From positions 1 to 6,084 of the forward strand of contig CACXHC010000028.1 of NCBI GenBank assembly GCA_902767285.1: DNA of 6,084 bases, given 5' to 3'. The translations under genes were made by a program, and so were the position numbers. The notes below the pieces were generated by a model, which saw only the letters and a list, made by a program, of their open reading frames with translations, was not told the origin of the DNA and searched no databases. Origin of the DNA: an uncultured Ruminococcus sp. (lineage in GTDB: Bacteria; Bacillota; Clostridia; Oscillospirales; Acutalibacteraceae). Of this stretch, positions 1 to 6,084 are shown piece by piece. Position 1 is the first letter of the stretch. Each line of letters opens with the position of its first letter.

Positions 1-9
1 ATTCTATAC

Positions 10-68
10 AATTAAAGTTTTTTGGAAAGGGTTTGGGAAAACCTTTTTTTCAAAAAAGGTTTTCCCAA
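10..68 (+). repeat. Palindromic intergenic repeat, copy 1 (17-bp perfect hairpin)
   Basis: Positions 33-49 and 52-68 are perfect reverse complements (arm starting TTGGGAAAACC, followed by six T), leaving a 2-base TC centre. This is far more symmetry than expected by chance. A leader AATTAAAGTTTTTTG lies at 10-24, and the same 15 bases (with one extra T) recur in reverse orientation next to the hairpin at 2062-2103, so the two look like members of one repeat family. There is no run of T immediately after the stem on either strand, so it is not a canonical intrinsic terminator, although it could still end transcription from an upstream gene outside the window. Its function is unknown. A dispersed repeat of the REP/MITE kind is my inference. 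Confidence 0.8.
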
Positions 69-145
69 GAAAAGCCAATTTTTCACAGCACCGCTTTATT
101 TATTGTAACAAAGTTGTAAATTATTTGTTAAAACGTCTGTCGCAC

Positions 146-179
146 TTGAATAATACTGAATTTTGTGTTACCATATAAT
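146..179 (+). promoter_or_regulatory. Probable sigma-A promoter for miaB
   Basis: A perfect TATAAT lies at 174-179, about 26 bases before the miaB start, but the hexamer 17 bases upstream of it (151-156) is a poor -35. An overlapping alternative pairs TTGAAT (146-151) with an extended -10, TG-T-TACCAT (166-174), at a 17-base spacing. Either choice would give a short leader carrying the AAGGAG site. The position between the upstream hairpin and miaB supports a transcription start here. Which -10 is used cannot be decided from sequence. Confidence 0.5.
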
Positions 180-191
180 TTGATACTTTAT

Positions 192-197
192 AAGGAG
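192..197 (+). promoter_or_regulatory. miaB ribosome binding site (fixes GTG start at 206)
   Basis: AAGGAG at 192-197 is a near-perfect Shine-Dalgarno sequence. The furthest upstream in-frame GTG (197) overlaps its last base and so cannot be served by it. The next in-frame GTG at 206 sits 8 bases downstream, the ideal distance. This argues for a protein three residues shorter than the longest open frame. Confidence 0.85.
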
Positions 198-205
198 TGT
201 ACAAA

Positions 206-1612
206 GTGGCTAACCGATTTGAATATAAAAATTTTGATGATAAAGATAATTACATTCAGCAGAGCGGAGAAGTAATGGCTATAAGAGCTTTTTCGGGAGT
301 TCCCACCGCTTGTATTCGTACATACGGCTGTCAGCAGAATGTAGCCGACAGCGAAAAAATAAAAGGAATGTTATCGGAAATGGGATTTTCGTTCACCGAA
401 AACCCCGAAGAAGCCGATTTTATTTTGTTCAACACCTGTGCAGTCAGAGAACACGCTGAAGATAGGGTTTTCGGAAATGTTGGTGCGTTAAAAAATATCA
501 AAAGGCATCGTCCTTCTGTTATTATCGGGCTTTGTGGCTGTATGATGGAACAACCGCACGTTACCGACCGACTTTACAAAAGTTTTCCGTTTGTAAATCT
601 TGTGTTTGGTACGCACTCTCTTCAAAATTTCCCGAAACTTTTCTATAATGTTATAACCAACGGAAAAAGAGTTTACGAAACAGGTGTTGACGACAAAACA
701 GTTTATGAGGGTATTCCTACAAAGCGTGACGGAACTTTTAAAGGTTGGTTGCCTATAATGTATGGTTGTGATAATTTCTGCACATACTGTATTGTACCGT
801 ATACAAGGGGCAGAGAACGCAGCCGTAAATTTGAAGATGTGGTAAACGAAGCAAGAGAGATGATTCAGAGCGGTTATAAAGAGATAACACTTCTCGGACA
901 AAATGTTAACTCATACGGAAAAAATCTTGATGAAAAAGTAACCTTTGCCCAACTCTTATCAGCGATAGACCAAATAGATGGTGATTATATTCTGAGATTT
1001 ATGACTTCTCACCCCAAAGACTGCTCAAAAGAGCTTATTGATGTTATCGCAAACAGCAAGCATATTTCAACACACCTGCATTTGCCGTTTCAGTCGGGAA
1101 ATAACCGTGTCTTGAAAGCTATGAACCGCCATTATACCAGAGAGAAATATCTTGACATAATTAATTATGCAAAAGAAAAAATTCCCGATGTTTCGTTAAC
1201 TTCCGATATAATAGTAGGATTTCCCGGCGAAACGTACGAGGAATTTTTAGATACGGTATCTCTTATAGAAGAGGTGGAGTTTACATCTCTGTTTACGTTT
1301 ATATACTCCGCACGACCCGGAACGCCTGCGGCAGAGTGGGACGACCCATATACTCATGAGGAAAAATCAAAGTGGTTTTCGGAATTGCTGGCTGTTCAGG
1401 AAGAAATAGCCGCAAAACGCTGTGCGTCAATGGTCGGACAGAAAGTGAAAGTTCTTGTAGAAGGAAAAAGCGACAAAGATGGAGTTCTTACCTCTCGTAC
1501 AAGCGGAAATATTATAGTTGATTTCGAGGGCGATGAATCGCTTATCGGACAATTTGTTTATGTCGAGATAACTCAGGCTCGAAACTGGATACTTCTCGGC
1601 AAACTTTGTTGA
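206..1612 (+). CDS. miaB: tRNA-2-methylthio-N6-dimethylallyladenosine synthase MiaB
   Basis: Radical-SAM methylthiotransferase that converts i6A37 to ms2i6A37 next to the anticodon of tRNAs reading UNN codons, using two SAM molecules and two [4Fe-4S] clusters; cytoplasmic. With the GTG start at 206 it has 468 residues, normal for the family. The N-terminal UPF0004 domain carries the three auxiliary-cluster cysteines in TYGCQQN (C42), FNTCAVRE (C78) and GLCGCMMEQ (C112). The radical-SAM motif CDNFCTYC supplies C188, C192 and C195, followed by IVPYTRGRERSR. GFPGET lies at 338-343, and a C-terminal TRAM RNA-binding domain spans about 409-468. TYGCQQN and NTCAVRE favour MiaB over the relatives MtaB and RimO. 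About 35 residues precede the UPF0004 domain, as in other Firmicutes. It is the first gene of the cluster. Its partner miaA, which makes i6A, often lies after mutL in Clostridia but is not visible here. Confidence 0.97.
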   Translation: MANRFEYKNFDDKDNYIQQSGEVMAIRAFSGVPTACIRTYGCQQNVADSEKIKGMLSEMGFSFTENPEEADFILFNTCAVREHAEDRVFGNVGALKNIKRHRPSVIIGLCGCMMEQPHVTDRLYKSFPFVNLVFGTHSLQNFPKLFYNVITNGKRVYETGVDDKTVYEGIPTKRDGTFKGWLPIMYGCDNFCTYCIVPYTRGRERSRKFEDVVNEAREMIQSGYKEITLLGQNVNSYGKNLDEKVTFAQLLSAIDQIDGDYILRFMTSHPKDCSKELIDVIANSKHISTHLHLPFQSGNNRVLKAMNRHYTREKYLDIINYAKEKIPDVSLTSDIIVGFPGETYEEFLDTVSLIEEVEFTSLFTFIYSARPGTPAAEWDDPYTHEEKSKWFSELLAVQEEIAAKRCASMVGQKVKVLVEGKSDKDGVLTSRTSGNIIVDFEGDESLIGQFVYVEITQARNWILLGKLC

Positions 1613-1617
1613 AAGGA
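1612..1617 (+). promoter_or_regulatory. Ribosome binding site of the YlbF/YmcA-family gene
   Basis: AAAGGA at 1612-1617 overlaps the last base of the miaB stop codon. It is 12 bases before ATG 1630 and only 3 before the in-frame TTG 1621, so ATG 1630 is the better start. The in-frame TTG codons at 1606 and 1609 have no purine-rich site upstream. Confidence 0.65.
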
Positions 1618-1629
1618 TTTTTGATCAAT

Positions 1630-2061
1630 ATGAATTCTGAAGCATTACGATGGCTTGAACTCGCTAAAAATTTGGGCGAGGAAATTCAAAAAAGTGATCT
1701 TTATATAAAAATGAGAATGTATGAACAACTCATTGAGAGCGACGAACATCTTCAACAGCTCAGAGAAGATTATAATATAAAGGTGATTGGTATAAATGTG
1801 GAATCGGAAAAAGAAAATCCGAATTACCAAAAAATAGCTAAGCTGACCAAAGAAAAAAGCGATATTTATGATGAGATTTTTTCTGACCCGAATATGAGAA
1901 ATTACAAGGAACGAAAAGACAAATTTGATTCTCATGTCAGGTCTGTAATGAGTATAATTAAACAATATGCCGATGGAAAAAATCCCTCATACGAAAATCA
2001 AGGGCTTAATTTAGATGATGGCTGTACCGGTGATTGCGGCAGCTGCGGACAGTGTTATTGA
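1630..2061 (+). CDS. YlbF/YmcA-family regulator with Cys-rich C-terminal tail
   Basis: A 143-residue, highly charged and probably mostly helical protein starting MNSEALRWLELAKNLGEEI. The helical body (about residues 3-115) shows the family pattern: an opening LAKNLGEEIQKSD helix, a central YNIKV segment, and a PNMRNYKERKD segment near residues 87-97 before a final helix. In Bacillus, YlbF, YmcA and YaaT form a complex that carries Fe-S clusters and influences RNase Y-dependent RNA processing, competence, biofilm and sporulation. Here the tail after residue 130 has four cysteines, C132, C136, C139 and C142 (CX3CX2CX2C), which could bind a metal or Fe-S cluster. The genomic position, directly after miaB and before mutS, is that of B. 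subtilis ymcA, whereas the Cys-rich tail is more like YlbF as I remember it, so I give no symbol. It is probably co-transcribed with miaB (17-base gap). The family assignment rests on the sequence pattern plus synteny; the function in this organism is inferred. Confidence 0.85.
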   Translation: MNSEALRWLELAKNLGEEIQKSDLYIKMRMYEQLIESDEHLQQLREDYNIKVIGINVESEKENPNYQKIAKLTKEKSDIYDEIFSDPNMRNYKERKDKFDSHVRSVMSIIKQYADGKNPSYENQGLNLDDGCTGDCGSCGQCY

Positions 2062-2103
2062 TTCTTCTTTTTTTGAAAAAAAAGAAGCAAAAAAACTTTA
2101 ATT
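2062..2103 (-). repeat. Palindromic intergenic repeat, copy 2 (A/T-rich hairpin)
   Basis: Begins directly after the stop codon at 2059-2061. CTTC plus seven T (2064-2074) faces eight A plus GAAG (2076-2087) around a G at 2075, giving a stem of up to about 10 bp. Read on the minus strand, it has the leader AATTAAAGTTTTTTTG (2103 to 2088) followed by a T-run, C, A-run hairpin centre, the same arrangement as the copy at 10-68 but with a different and shorter stem. On the + strand it is followed by C and an A-run rather than a T-run, so it is not a standard terminator in that direction. Whether it separates the miaB and mutS transcription units is not decidable from sequence. Confidence 0.65.
2073..2102 (+). 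promoter_or_regulatory. Candidate promoter for mutS
   Basis: TTGAAA (2073-2078) and TTTAAT (2097-2102) each match the sigma-A -35 and -10 consensus at five of six positions, with an 18-base spacing. Transcription would begin near 2109, about 45 bases before the mutS ATG. The elements fall inside the A/T-rich repeat, where chance matches are easy, so this is a moderate to weak call. It would allow mutS-mutL to be expressed separately from miaB. Confidence 0.35.
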
Positions 2104-2107
2104 AATG

Positions 2108-2129
2108 TACACGCCCCCTTTGCGGTGTA
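2108..2129 (+). other. Possible small hairpin in the mutS leader
   Basis: TACAC (2108-2112) and GTGTA (2125-2129) are inverted repeats around a 12-base C-rich loop. The sequence is locally much more GC-rich than its surroundings, at the predicted 5' end of a mutS transcript. A 5-bp stem with a large loop is weak evidence and no known riboswitch or leader motif is recognised. Confidence 0.2.
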
Positions 2130-2154
2130 GTGAGTTTACGGAAAGGAAAAGAAA

Positions 2155-4755
2155 ATGGCAGAGTTATCACCAATGATAAAGCAGTATCTGTCTATAAAAG
2201 AGAATTACAAAGACTGCATACTTTTCTTTAGGCTCGGAGATTTTTACGAGATGTTTTTTGATGATGCTATTCTTGCATCAAGAGAACTTGATTTGACTTT
2301 AACCGGCAGAGATTGCGGTCAAGAAGAACGTGCGGCGATGTGCGGTGTACCGTTCCACAGTTACGAGCAGTATCTTGCCAAGCTCGTAACTAAGGGATAC
2401 AAAGTGGCAATATGCGAACAAACCGAAGACCCCGCTCTCGCCAAAGGTCTTGTAAAAAGAGAAGTTATTCGAGTTGTTACCCCCGGCACGGTAGTCGAGG
2501 ATTCTATGCTCGAGGATGGCAAAAATAATTTTATTTGTTCGTTGTTTACTTTAGATAATAAACATTCGGCTGCTTTTTGCGATATATCAACAGGAGAATT
2601 ATATTGCTCCGATATTGAAGTAAGTTCGGGCTGTAATCAGCTCAAGAGCGAGCTTTCGAGATACACTCCCTCCGAAATGCTCATCGGCGGAGAGGTAAAC
2701 AAAATGGCTGATGCTGTTCCGTTTATTCGTGATAAGCTTAAAACTTCTGTTGAAATGCTCGATGACGAATATTTTGAACACGGTCACGCAGAGAAAATCG
2801 TAACATCGCATTTTAAGAATGTTCAGTTGGCGGATATTTCGTTTGGAGAAGTTTGTGCCGTAGGTGCGTTGATTCGCTATCTTCAGGAAACGCAGAAAAC
2901 CGGTTTGGAACGTATAAGCAAAATCGAAACATACGGCGATGACCGTTTCATGAGCCTTGATTACAACACAAAACGCAATCTCGAATTAACCGAAACCATG
3001 CGTTCCAAAGAGAAAAAAGGCTCACTGCTGTGGGTTCTCGACAATACAAAAACTTCCATGGGAAAAAGGCTCATTCGCAGATACACCGAACAGCCTTTAA
3101 TGAATTGTGCGGCTATAATCCGCCGTCAAAATGCCGTTGAAGAGCTGGTCAAAGATGCACAACTCAGAGGCGAAACGCTCGAAGTTCTTTCAGGTGTTCC
3201 CGATGTTGAACGACTCATGACCAAAATCGTTTACGGTTCGGCTAATGCAAGAGATTTGAGGTCACTTCTTTCGGCATTAGAAAAATTCCCCCAAATAAAA
3301 GAACTTCTTGCAAATGCAAAATCCACGGAGCTTAATTTTATTTATAAGGATATAGATGTTTGTCAGGATATAAAAGATCTTCTCGAAAAATCTATTGACG
3401 ATGAACCACCTTTTTCTGTAAGAGAAGGCGGAATGATAAAAAAAGGATTTAATCAGGAGTTAGATGTTCTGAAAACCGATATGTCGGATTCAACGGGAAT
3501 TCTTGCAAAGCTGGAGGCCAAACAGCGTGAAGAAACCGGAATCCCAAAACTAAAAATAGGATATAACCGAGTTTTCGGATATTATATAGAAATATCAAAT
3601 TCGTACAAAAAACTCGTTCCCGATAATTTTATACGCAAGCAGACTCTCGCAAACTGTGAGAGATACATAACTCCCGAACTGAAGGAGATAGAAGGGCGAA
3701 TTTTAGGTGCAAAAGACAGATCTATTGCTCTTGAGTATCAGCTTTTTTGCGAAATAAGAGATAAAATCGCAGGTGAGTTGGAACGAATACAGAGGTCAGC
3801 GAAGGCAATCGCAAAACTCGATGTTTTAATGAGCTTTGCCGTTGTTGCCGTTGATGGTCATTACTGCAAACCCGAAATCAATCTCAGCGGAGAAATAATC
3901 ATAAAAGACGGCCGTCACCCTGTTGTTGAAAAACTTCTCAGTAATGTTCTTTTTGTTCCGAACGATATAAAACTCGACTTGAACGAAAACCGCTCAGCAA
4001 TAATAACAGGTCCAAATATGGCAGGAAAATCAACATTTATGAGGCAAACTGCTCTTATTGTCATAATGGCTCAAATGGGGTCATTTGTTCCGGCAAAGAG
4101 TGCATCTGTTTGCATTACAGACGCTGTTTTTACAAGAGTAGGTGCAAGCGATGACCTTTCGAGCGGTCAGTCAACGTTTATGGTTGAGATGAACGAGGTA
4201 GCACATATTCTTGATAATGCGACATCTAACAGTTTGCTGATTCTTGATGAGATTGGAAGAGGAACATCAACATTTGATGGAATGAGCATTGCAAGAGCTG
4301 TTCTCGAATATACTGCCGACAAGAAAAAGCTTGGGGCAAAAACGCTTTTTGCTACTCATTATCATGAACTCACTGTTCTTGAGGATTTGATAGACGGCGT
4401 AAAAAATTACAATATAGCCGTAAAAAAACACGGTGATGATATAACTTTTCTTCGTAAGATTGTTCCGGGCGGTGCCGATGACAGCTACGGAATAGAAGTT
4501 GCAAAATTGGCAGGTTTGCCCGATGTAGTTATAAATCGAGCAAAAATTATTTTGAAGGAACTCGAAAGCGGAGAGAAAAACGAAAAATCCAAAAAGAAAA
4601 AACGCAAGTTTGATGATGACGAAAGTCAGCTTGCACTTGTTTCGGAGAGCAGTCTTAAAATAGAGGCTTTCTTAAAAGAGCTTGATATAAACACAATCAC
4701 GCCGATAGAGGCATTTAATAAACTTTATGAACTGAAAAAAATATGCGAGGGGTAG
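2155..4755 (+). CDS. mutS: DNA mismatch repair protein MutS
   Basis: Mismatch-recognition ATPase that starts DNA mismatch repair by binding mispairs and small loops and recruiting MutL; works as a dimer on DNA. It has 866 residues, a normal MutS1 length. The N-terminal mismatch-binding domain has the F-Y-E wedge motif in RLGDFYEMFF (F30, E32). Connector, core and clamp domains follow to about residue 570. The ATPase domain has Walker A GPNMAGKST (619-627), Walker B LLILDEIGRGTSTFDG (694-709) and the THYHEL segment (734-739). A Lys-rich linker (about 808-818) then an acidic patch DDDE lead to QLALV (825-829), a possible but atypical sliding-clamp motif. The C-terminal segment ending NKLYELKK is the usual dimerization helix. 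The start is ATG 2155, with AAAGGA (2142-2147) 7 bases upstream. mutL begins one base after its stop. The F-x-E wedge separates it from MutS2, which also carries a C-terminal Smr domain not present here. Confidence 0.98.
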   Translation: MAELSPMIKQYLSIKENYKDCILFFRLGDFYEMFFDDAILASRELDLTLTGRDCGQEERAAMCGVPFHSYEQYLAKLVTKGYKVAICEQTEDPALAKGLVKREVIRVVTPGTVVEDSMLEDGKNNFICSLFTLDNKHSAAFCDISTGELYCSDIEVSSGCNQLKSELSRYTPSEMLIGGEVNKMADAVPFIRDKLKTSVEMLDDEYFEHGHAEKIVTSHFKNVQLADISFGEVCAVGALIRYLQETQKTGLERISKIETYGDDRFMSLDYNTKRNLELTETMRSKEKKGSLLWVLDNTKTSMGKRLIRRYTEQPLMNCAAIIRRQNAVEELVKDAQLRGETLEVLSGVPDVERLMTKIVYGSANARDLRSLLSALEKFPQIKELLANAKSTELNFIYKDIDVCQDIKDLLEKSIDDEPPFSVREGGMIKKGFNQELDVLKTDMSDSTGILAKLEAKQREETGIPKLKIGYNRVFGYYIEISNSYKKLVPDNFIRKQTLANCERYITPELKEIEGRILGAKDRSIALEYQLFCEIRDKIAGELERIQRSAKAIAKLDVLMSFAVVAVDGHYCKPEINLSGEIIIKDGRHPVVEKLLSNVLFVPNDIKLDLNENRSAIITGPNMAGKSTFMRQTALIVIMAQMGSFVPAKSASVCITDAVFTRVGASDDLSSGQSTFMVEMNEVAHILDNATSNSLLILDEIGRGTSTFDGMSIARAVLEYTADKKKLGAKTLFATHYHELTVLEDLIDGVKNYNIAVKKHGDDITFLRKIVPGGADDSYGIEVAKLAGLPDVVINRAKIILKELESGEKNEKSKKKKRKFDDDESQLALVSESSLKIEAFLKELDINTITPIEAFNKLYELKKICEG

Positions 4756-4756
4756 A

Positions 4757-6084
4757 ATGGGCAGAATAAACGTACTTGACAAGCATACAGCCGAACTTAT
4801 TGCAGCAGGGGAAGTTGTGGAGCGTCCGTCATCTGCAATAAAAGAACTTGTTGAAAACTCAATCGATTCGGGGGCTACCGCCATAACAGTGGAAATTCAA
4901 GACGGCGGTGTTACTATGATGAGAGTTACCGATAACGGAAGCGGTATACTGCGAGACGATATTCGCAACGCATTCAAGCGTCATGCGACAAGCAAAGTCA
5001 AGGAAAAAGCGGATCTCGACTCAATAGGAACTCTCGGATTTAGGGGAGAGGCACTTGCGTCTATTTCGGCAGTTGCAAAAGTAGATTTGATTACAAAAGC
5101 AAGCGAAGAAAGTATCGGCACTCACTATAAAATTGAGGGCGGAGAAGAAATTCTTCTTGAGGACGCAGGGTGTCCCGAGGGAACGACTTTCATAATAAAA
5201 AACTTGTTTTACAATGTTCCGGCACGAATGAAATTTCTCAAAAAAAATGTTACCGAAGGAACGGCGGTTGCCGCTGTTATAGATAAAATCGCACTTTCGC
5301 ACAGTGAAATCGCATTCACTTTAATAAGAGATAACAAACAAACTCTTGTTACTGCCGGTGACGGTGTAGAAAAAAACTGCATATATTCTGTTTTGGGCAG
5401 AGATTTTTCTAATAACTCTATTCCTGTTGATTACGAATACAACGGCATTTCGGTTAAGGGATATGTAACAAAGCCGAGTGCAGCACGTCCAAACCGAAGT
5501 ATGCAAAATTTCTTTATAAACGGCAGATATGTAAAAACTCGTACTGCTATGGCGGCTCTCGAAGAAGCCTGCAAAGGAATGGTCATGGTTGGCAAATATC
5601 CGGGGTGTGTTCTGCATATAAATATGCCGTTTGACATGGTTGATGTGAATGTCCATCCGGCAAAAACAGAAGTGCGATTTGTTAACGAAAAGCCAATTTT
5701 TGAAACGGTGTATCATGGGGTTCGTTCGGCGTTGATGAAGGGTGACACCGCTAAAAATTTTGTATTTACTCCAAAACCAAATCCGATACAAAAACCATTT
5801 ACCATGTCACAATACGAGCTTAAACAAATGGAAAGTCCTCAAGTTAAAATTTCGGAAGAGCCTGTATTTCAGCCAAAACCCATTTTTACAGAAGTGACTC
5901 CAACTCCTCAGCCGAAAATCAAACCAAAAAATATCGATATTGTTGTTGATGAGGAAAATTTTCCTATTTTCAAGCCTAAAAAATCTGTTGATGAAAATTC
6001 CGATAATACCCAACAACAATTTAATCTCAATCAACATTTCGATATACAAGAAGAGCAACCGAAACAACCTGAACAACCTCCGGA
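4757..6084 (+). CDS. mutL: DNA mismatch repair protein MutL (N-terminal part, runs off the window)
   Basis: Matchmaker ATPase that links MutS to downstream repair; in organisms without MutH the C-terminal domain is usually the nicking endonuclease. The frame is open to the right edge: 442 codons plus two bases, no stop. The GHKL ATPase motifs are intact: IAAGEVVERP, general-base E30 and metal-binding N34 in KELVENSIDSG, DNGSG (59-63), RHATSK (75-80), GFRGEAL (94-100), NLFYNVPAR (149-157) and the lysine in NVHPAK (298-303). From about residue 330 the protein becomes a Pro/Gln/Lys/Glu-rich linker ending in QPKQPEQPP. The C-terminal dimerization/endonuclease domain, including any DQHAxxERxxYE motif, lies outside, so nicking activity cannot be judged. 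ATG 4757 is one base after the mutS stop (4753-4755), with a GAGGGG site (4747-4752) inside the end of mutS, pointing to translational coupling. An A8 run occurs at 5240-5247. Confidence 0.97.
   Translation, partial: MGRINVLDKHTAELIAAGEVVERPSSAIKELVENSIDSGATAITVEIQDGGVTMMRVTDNGSGILRDDIRNAFKRHATSKVKEKADLDSIGTLGFRGEALASISAVAKVDLITKASEESIGTHYKIEGGEEILLEDAGCPEGTTFIIKNLFYNVPARMKFLKKNVTEGTAVAAVIDKIALSHSEIAFTLIRDNKQTLVTAGDGVEKNCIYSVLGRDFSNNSIPVDYEYNGISVKGYVTKPSAARPNRSMQNFFINGRYVKTRTAMAALEEACKGMVMVGKYPGCVLHINMPFDMVDVNVHPAKTEVRFVNEKPIFETVYHGVRSALMKGDTAKNFVFTPKPNPIQKPFTMSQYELKQMESPQVKISEEPVFQPKPIFTEVTPTPQPKIKPKNIDIVVDEENFPIFKPKKSVDENSDNTQQQFNLNQHFDIQEEQPKQPEQPP

Noticed and set aside
138..144. Spo0A-box-like TGTCGCA upstream of miaB
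   Set aside because: One mismatch to the short TGTCGAA consensus; a 7-base single site is expected by chance and no second site is present.
488..901. 137-residue open frame on the minus strand
   Set aside because: Antisense to the cysteine motifs of miaB, Phe/Ile/Cys-rich in the way complements of AT-rich genes are; no independent support.
1606..1629. Upstream TTG starts for the YlbF-family gene (1606, 1609, 1621)
   Set aside because: None has a ribosome binding site at a workable distance; AAAGGA at 1612-1617 best serves ATG 1630.
2062..2095. Intrinsic terminator after the YlbF-family gene
   Set aside because: The hairpin is almost all A/T and is followed on the + strand by an A-run, not a T-run, so the standard terminator signature is missing; kept as a repeat instead.
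5321..5791. 156-residue open frame on the minus strand
   Set aside because: It lies opposite the conserved NVHPAK-containing part of mutL, has no convincing ribosome binding context and no recognisable protein features; an antisense shadow.
5807..6076. 89-residue hydrophobic minus-strand frame that looks membrane-like
   Set aside because: It is the complement of the Lys/Gln/Glu-rich mutL linker, which automatically yields Phe/Leu/Ile-rich translation.
1..6084. CRISPR array, tRNA/rRNA gene, transposase, phage or toxin-antitoxin genes
   Set aside because: No spaced direct repeats of CRISPR type, no cloverleaf-like sequence and no mobile-element protein was seen; the window is core genome with four adjacent same-strand genes.

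Overview
The window is an AT-rich, tightly packed stretch of a low-GC Gram-positive genome, most likely a member of class Clostridia. This rests on the gene order (miaB, a YlbF/YmcA-family gene, mutS, mutL), the strong AAGGAG-type ribosome binding sites, the Firmicutes-type YlbF/YmcA protein, and A/T-rich intergenic hairpins of a style I associate with gut Clostridia. The genus cannot be fixed from this window.

Layout: 1-205 is non-coding and holds a 17-bp perfect palindrome, a probable promoter and the miaB ribosome binding site. miaB (206-1612) encodes the radical-SAM tRNA methylthiotransferase. A small YlbF/YmcA-family gene (1630-2061) with a four-cysteine tail follows 17 bases later. A 93-base gap (2062-2154) holds a second A/T hairpin related to the first but in the opposite orientation, and a candidate promoter for mutS. 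mutS (2155-4755) and mutL (4757 to beyond the right edge, 442 codons present) are one base apart and probably translationally coupled. All genes lie on the + strand; the minus-strand open frames are antisense shadows.

How the genes relate: MiaB adds the methylthio group to i6A37 of tRNAs reading UNN codons. The YlbF/YmcA relative belongs to a family whose Bacillus members act in an Fe-S-containing complex tied to RNA processing and development. MutS and MutL are the mismatch recognition and matchmaker ATPases of DNA mismatch repair. Bacillus subtilis has the same neighbourhood with cotE inserted between ymcA and mutS; here cotE is absent from that position.

I found no convincing undescribed system. 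The observations most worth a second look are the shared palindromic repeat family bracketing miaB-ylbF, the Cys-rich tail of the YlbF-like protein, the A8 tract inside the ATPase region of mutL, and the atypical clamp-binding-like motif in MutS.
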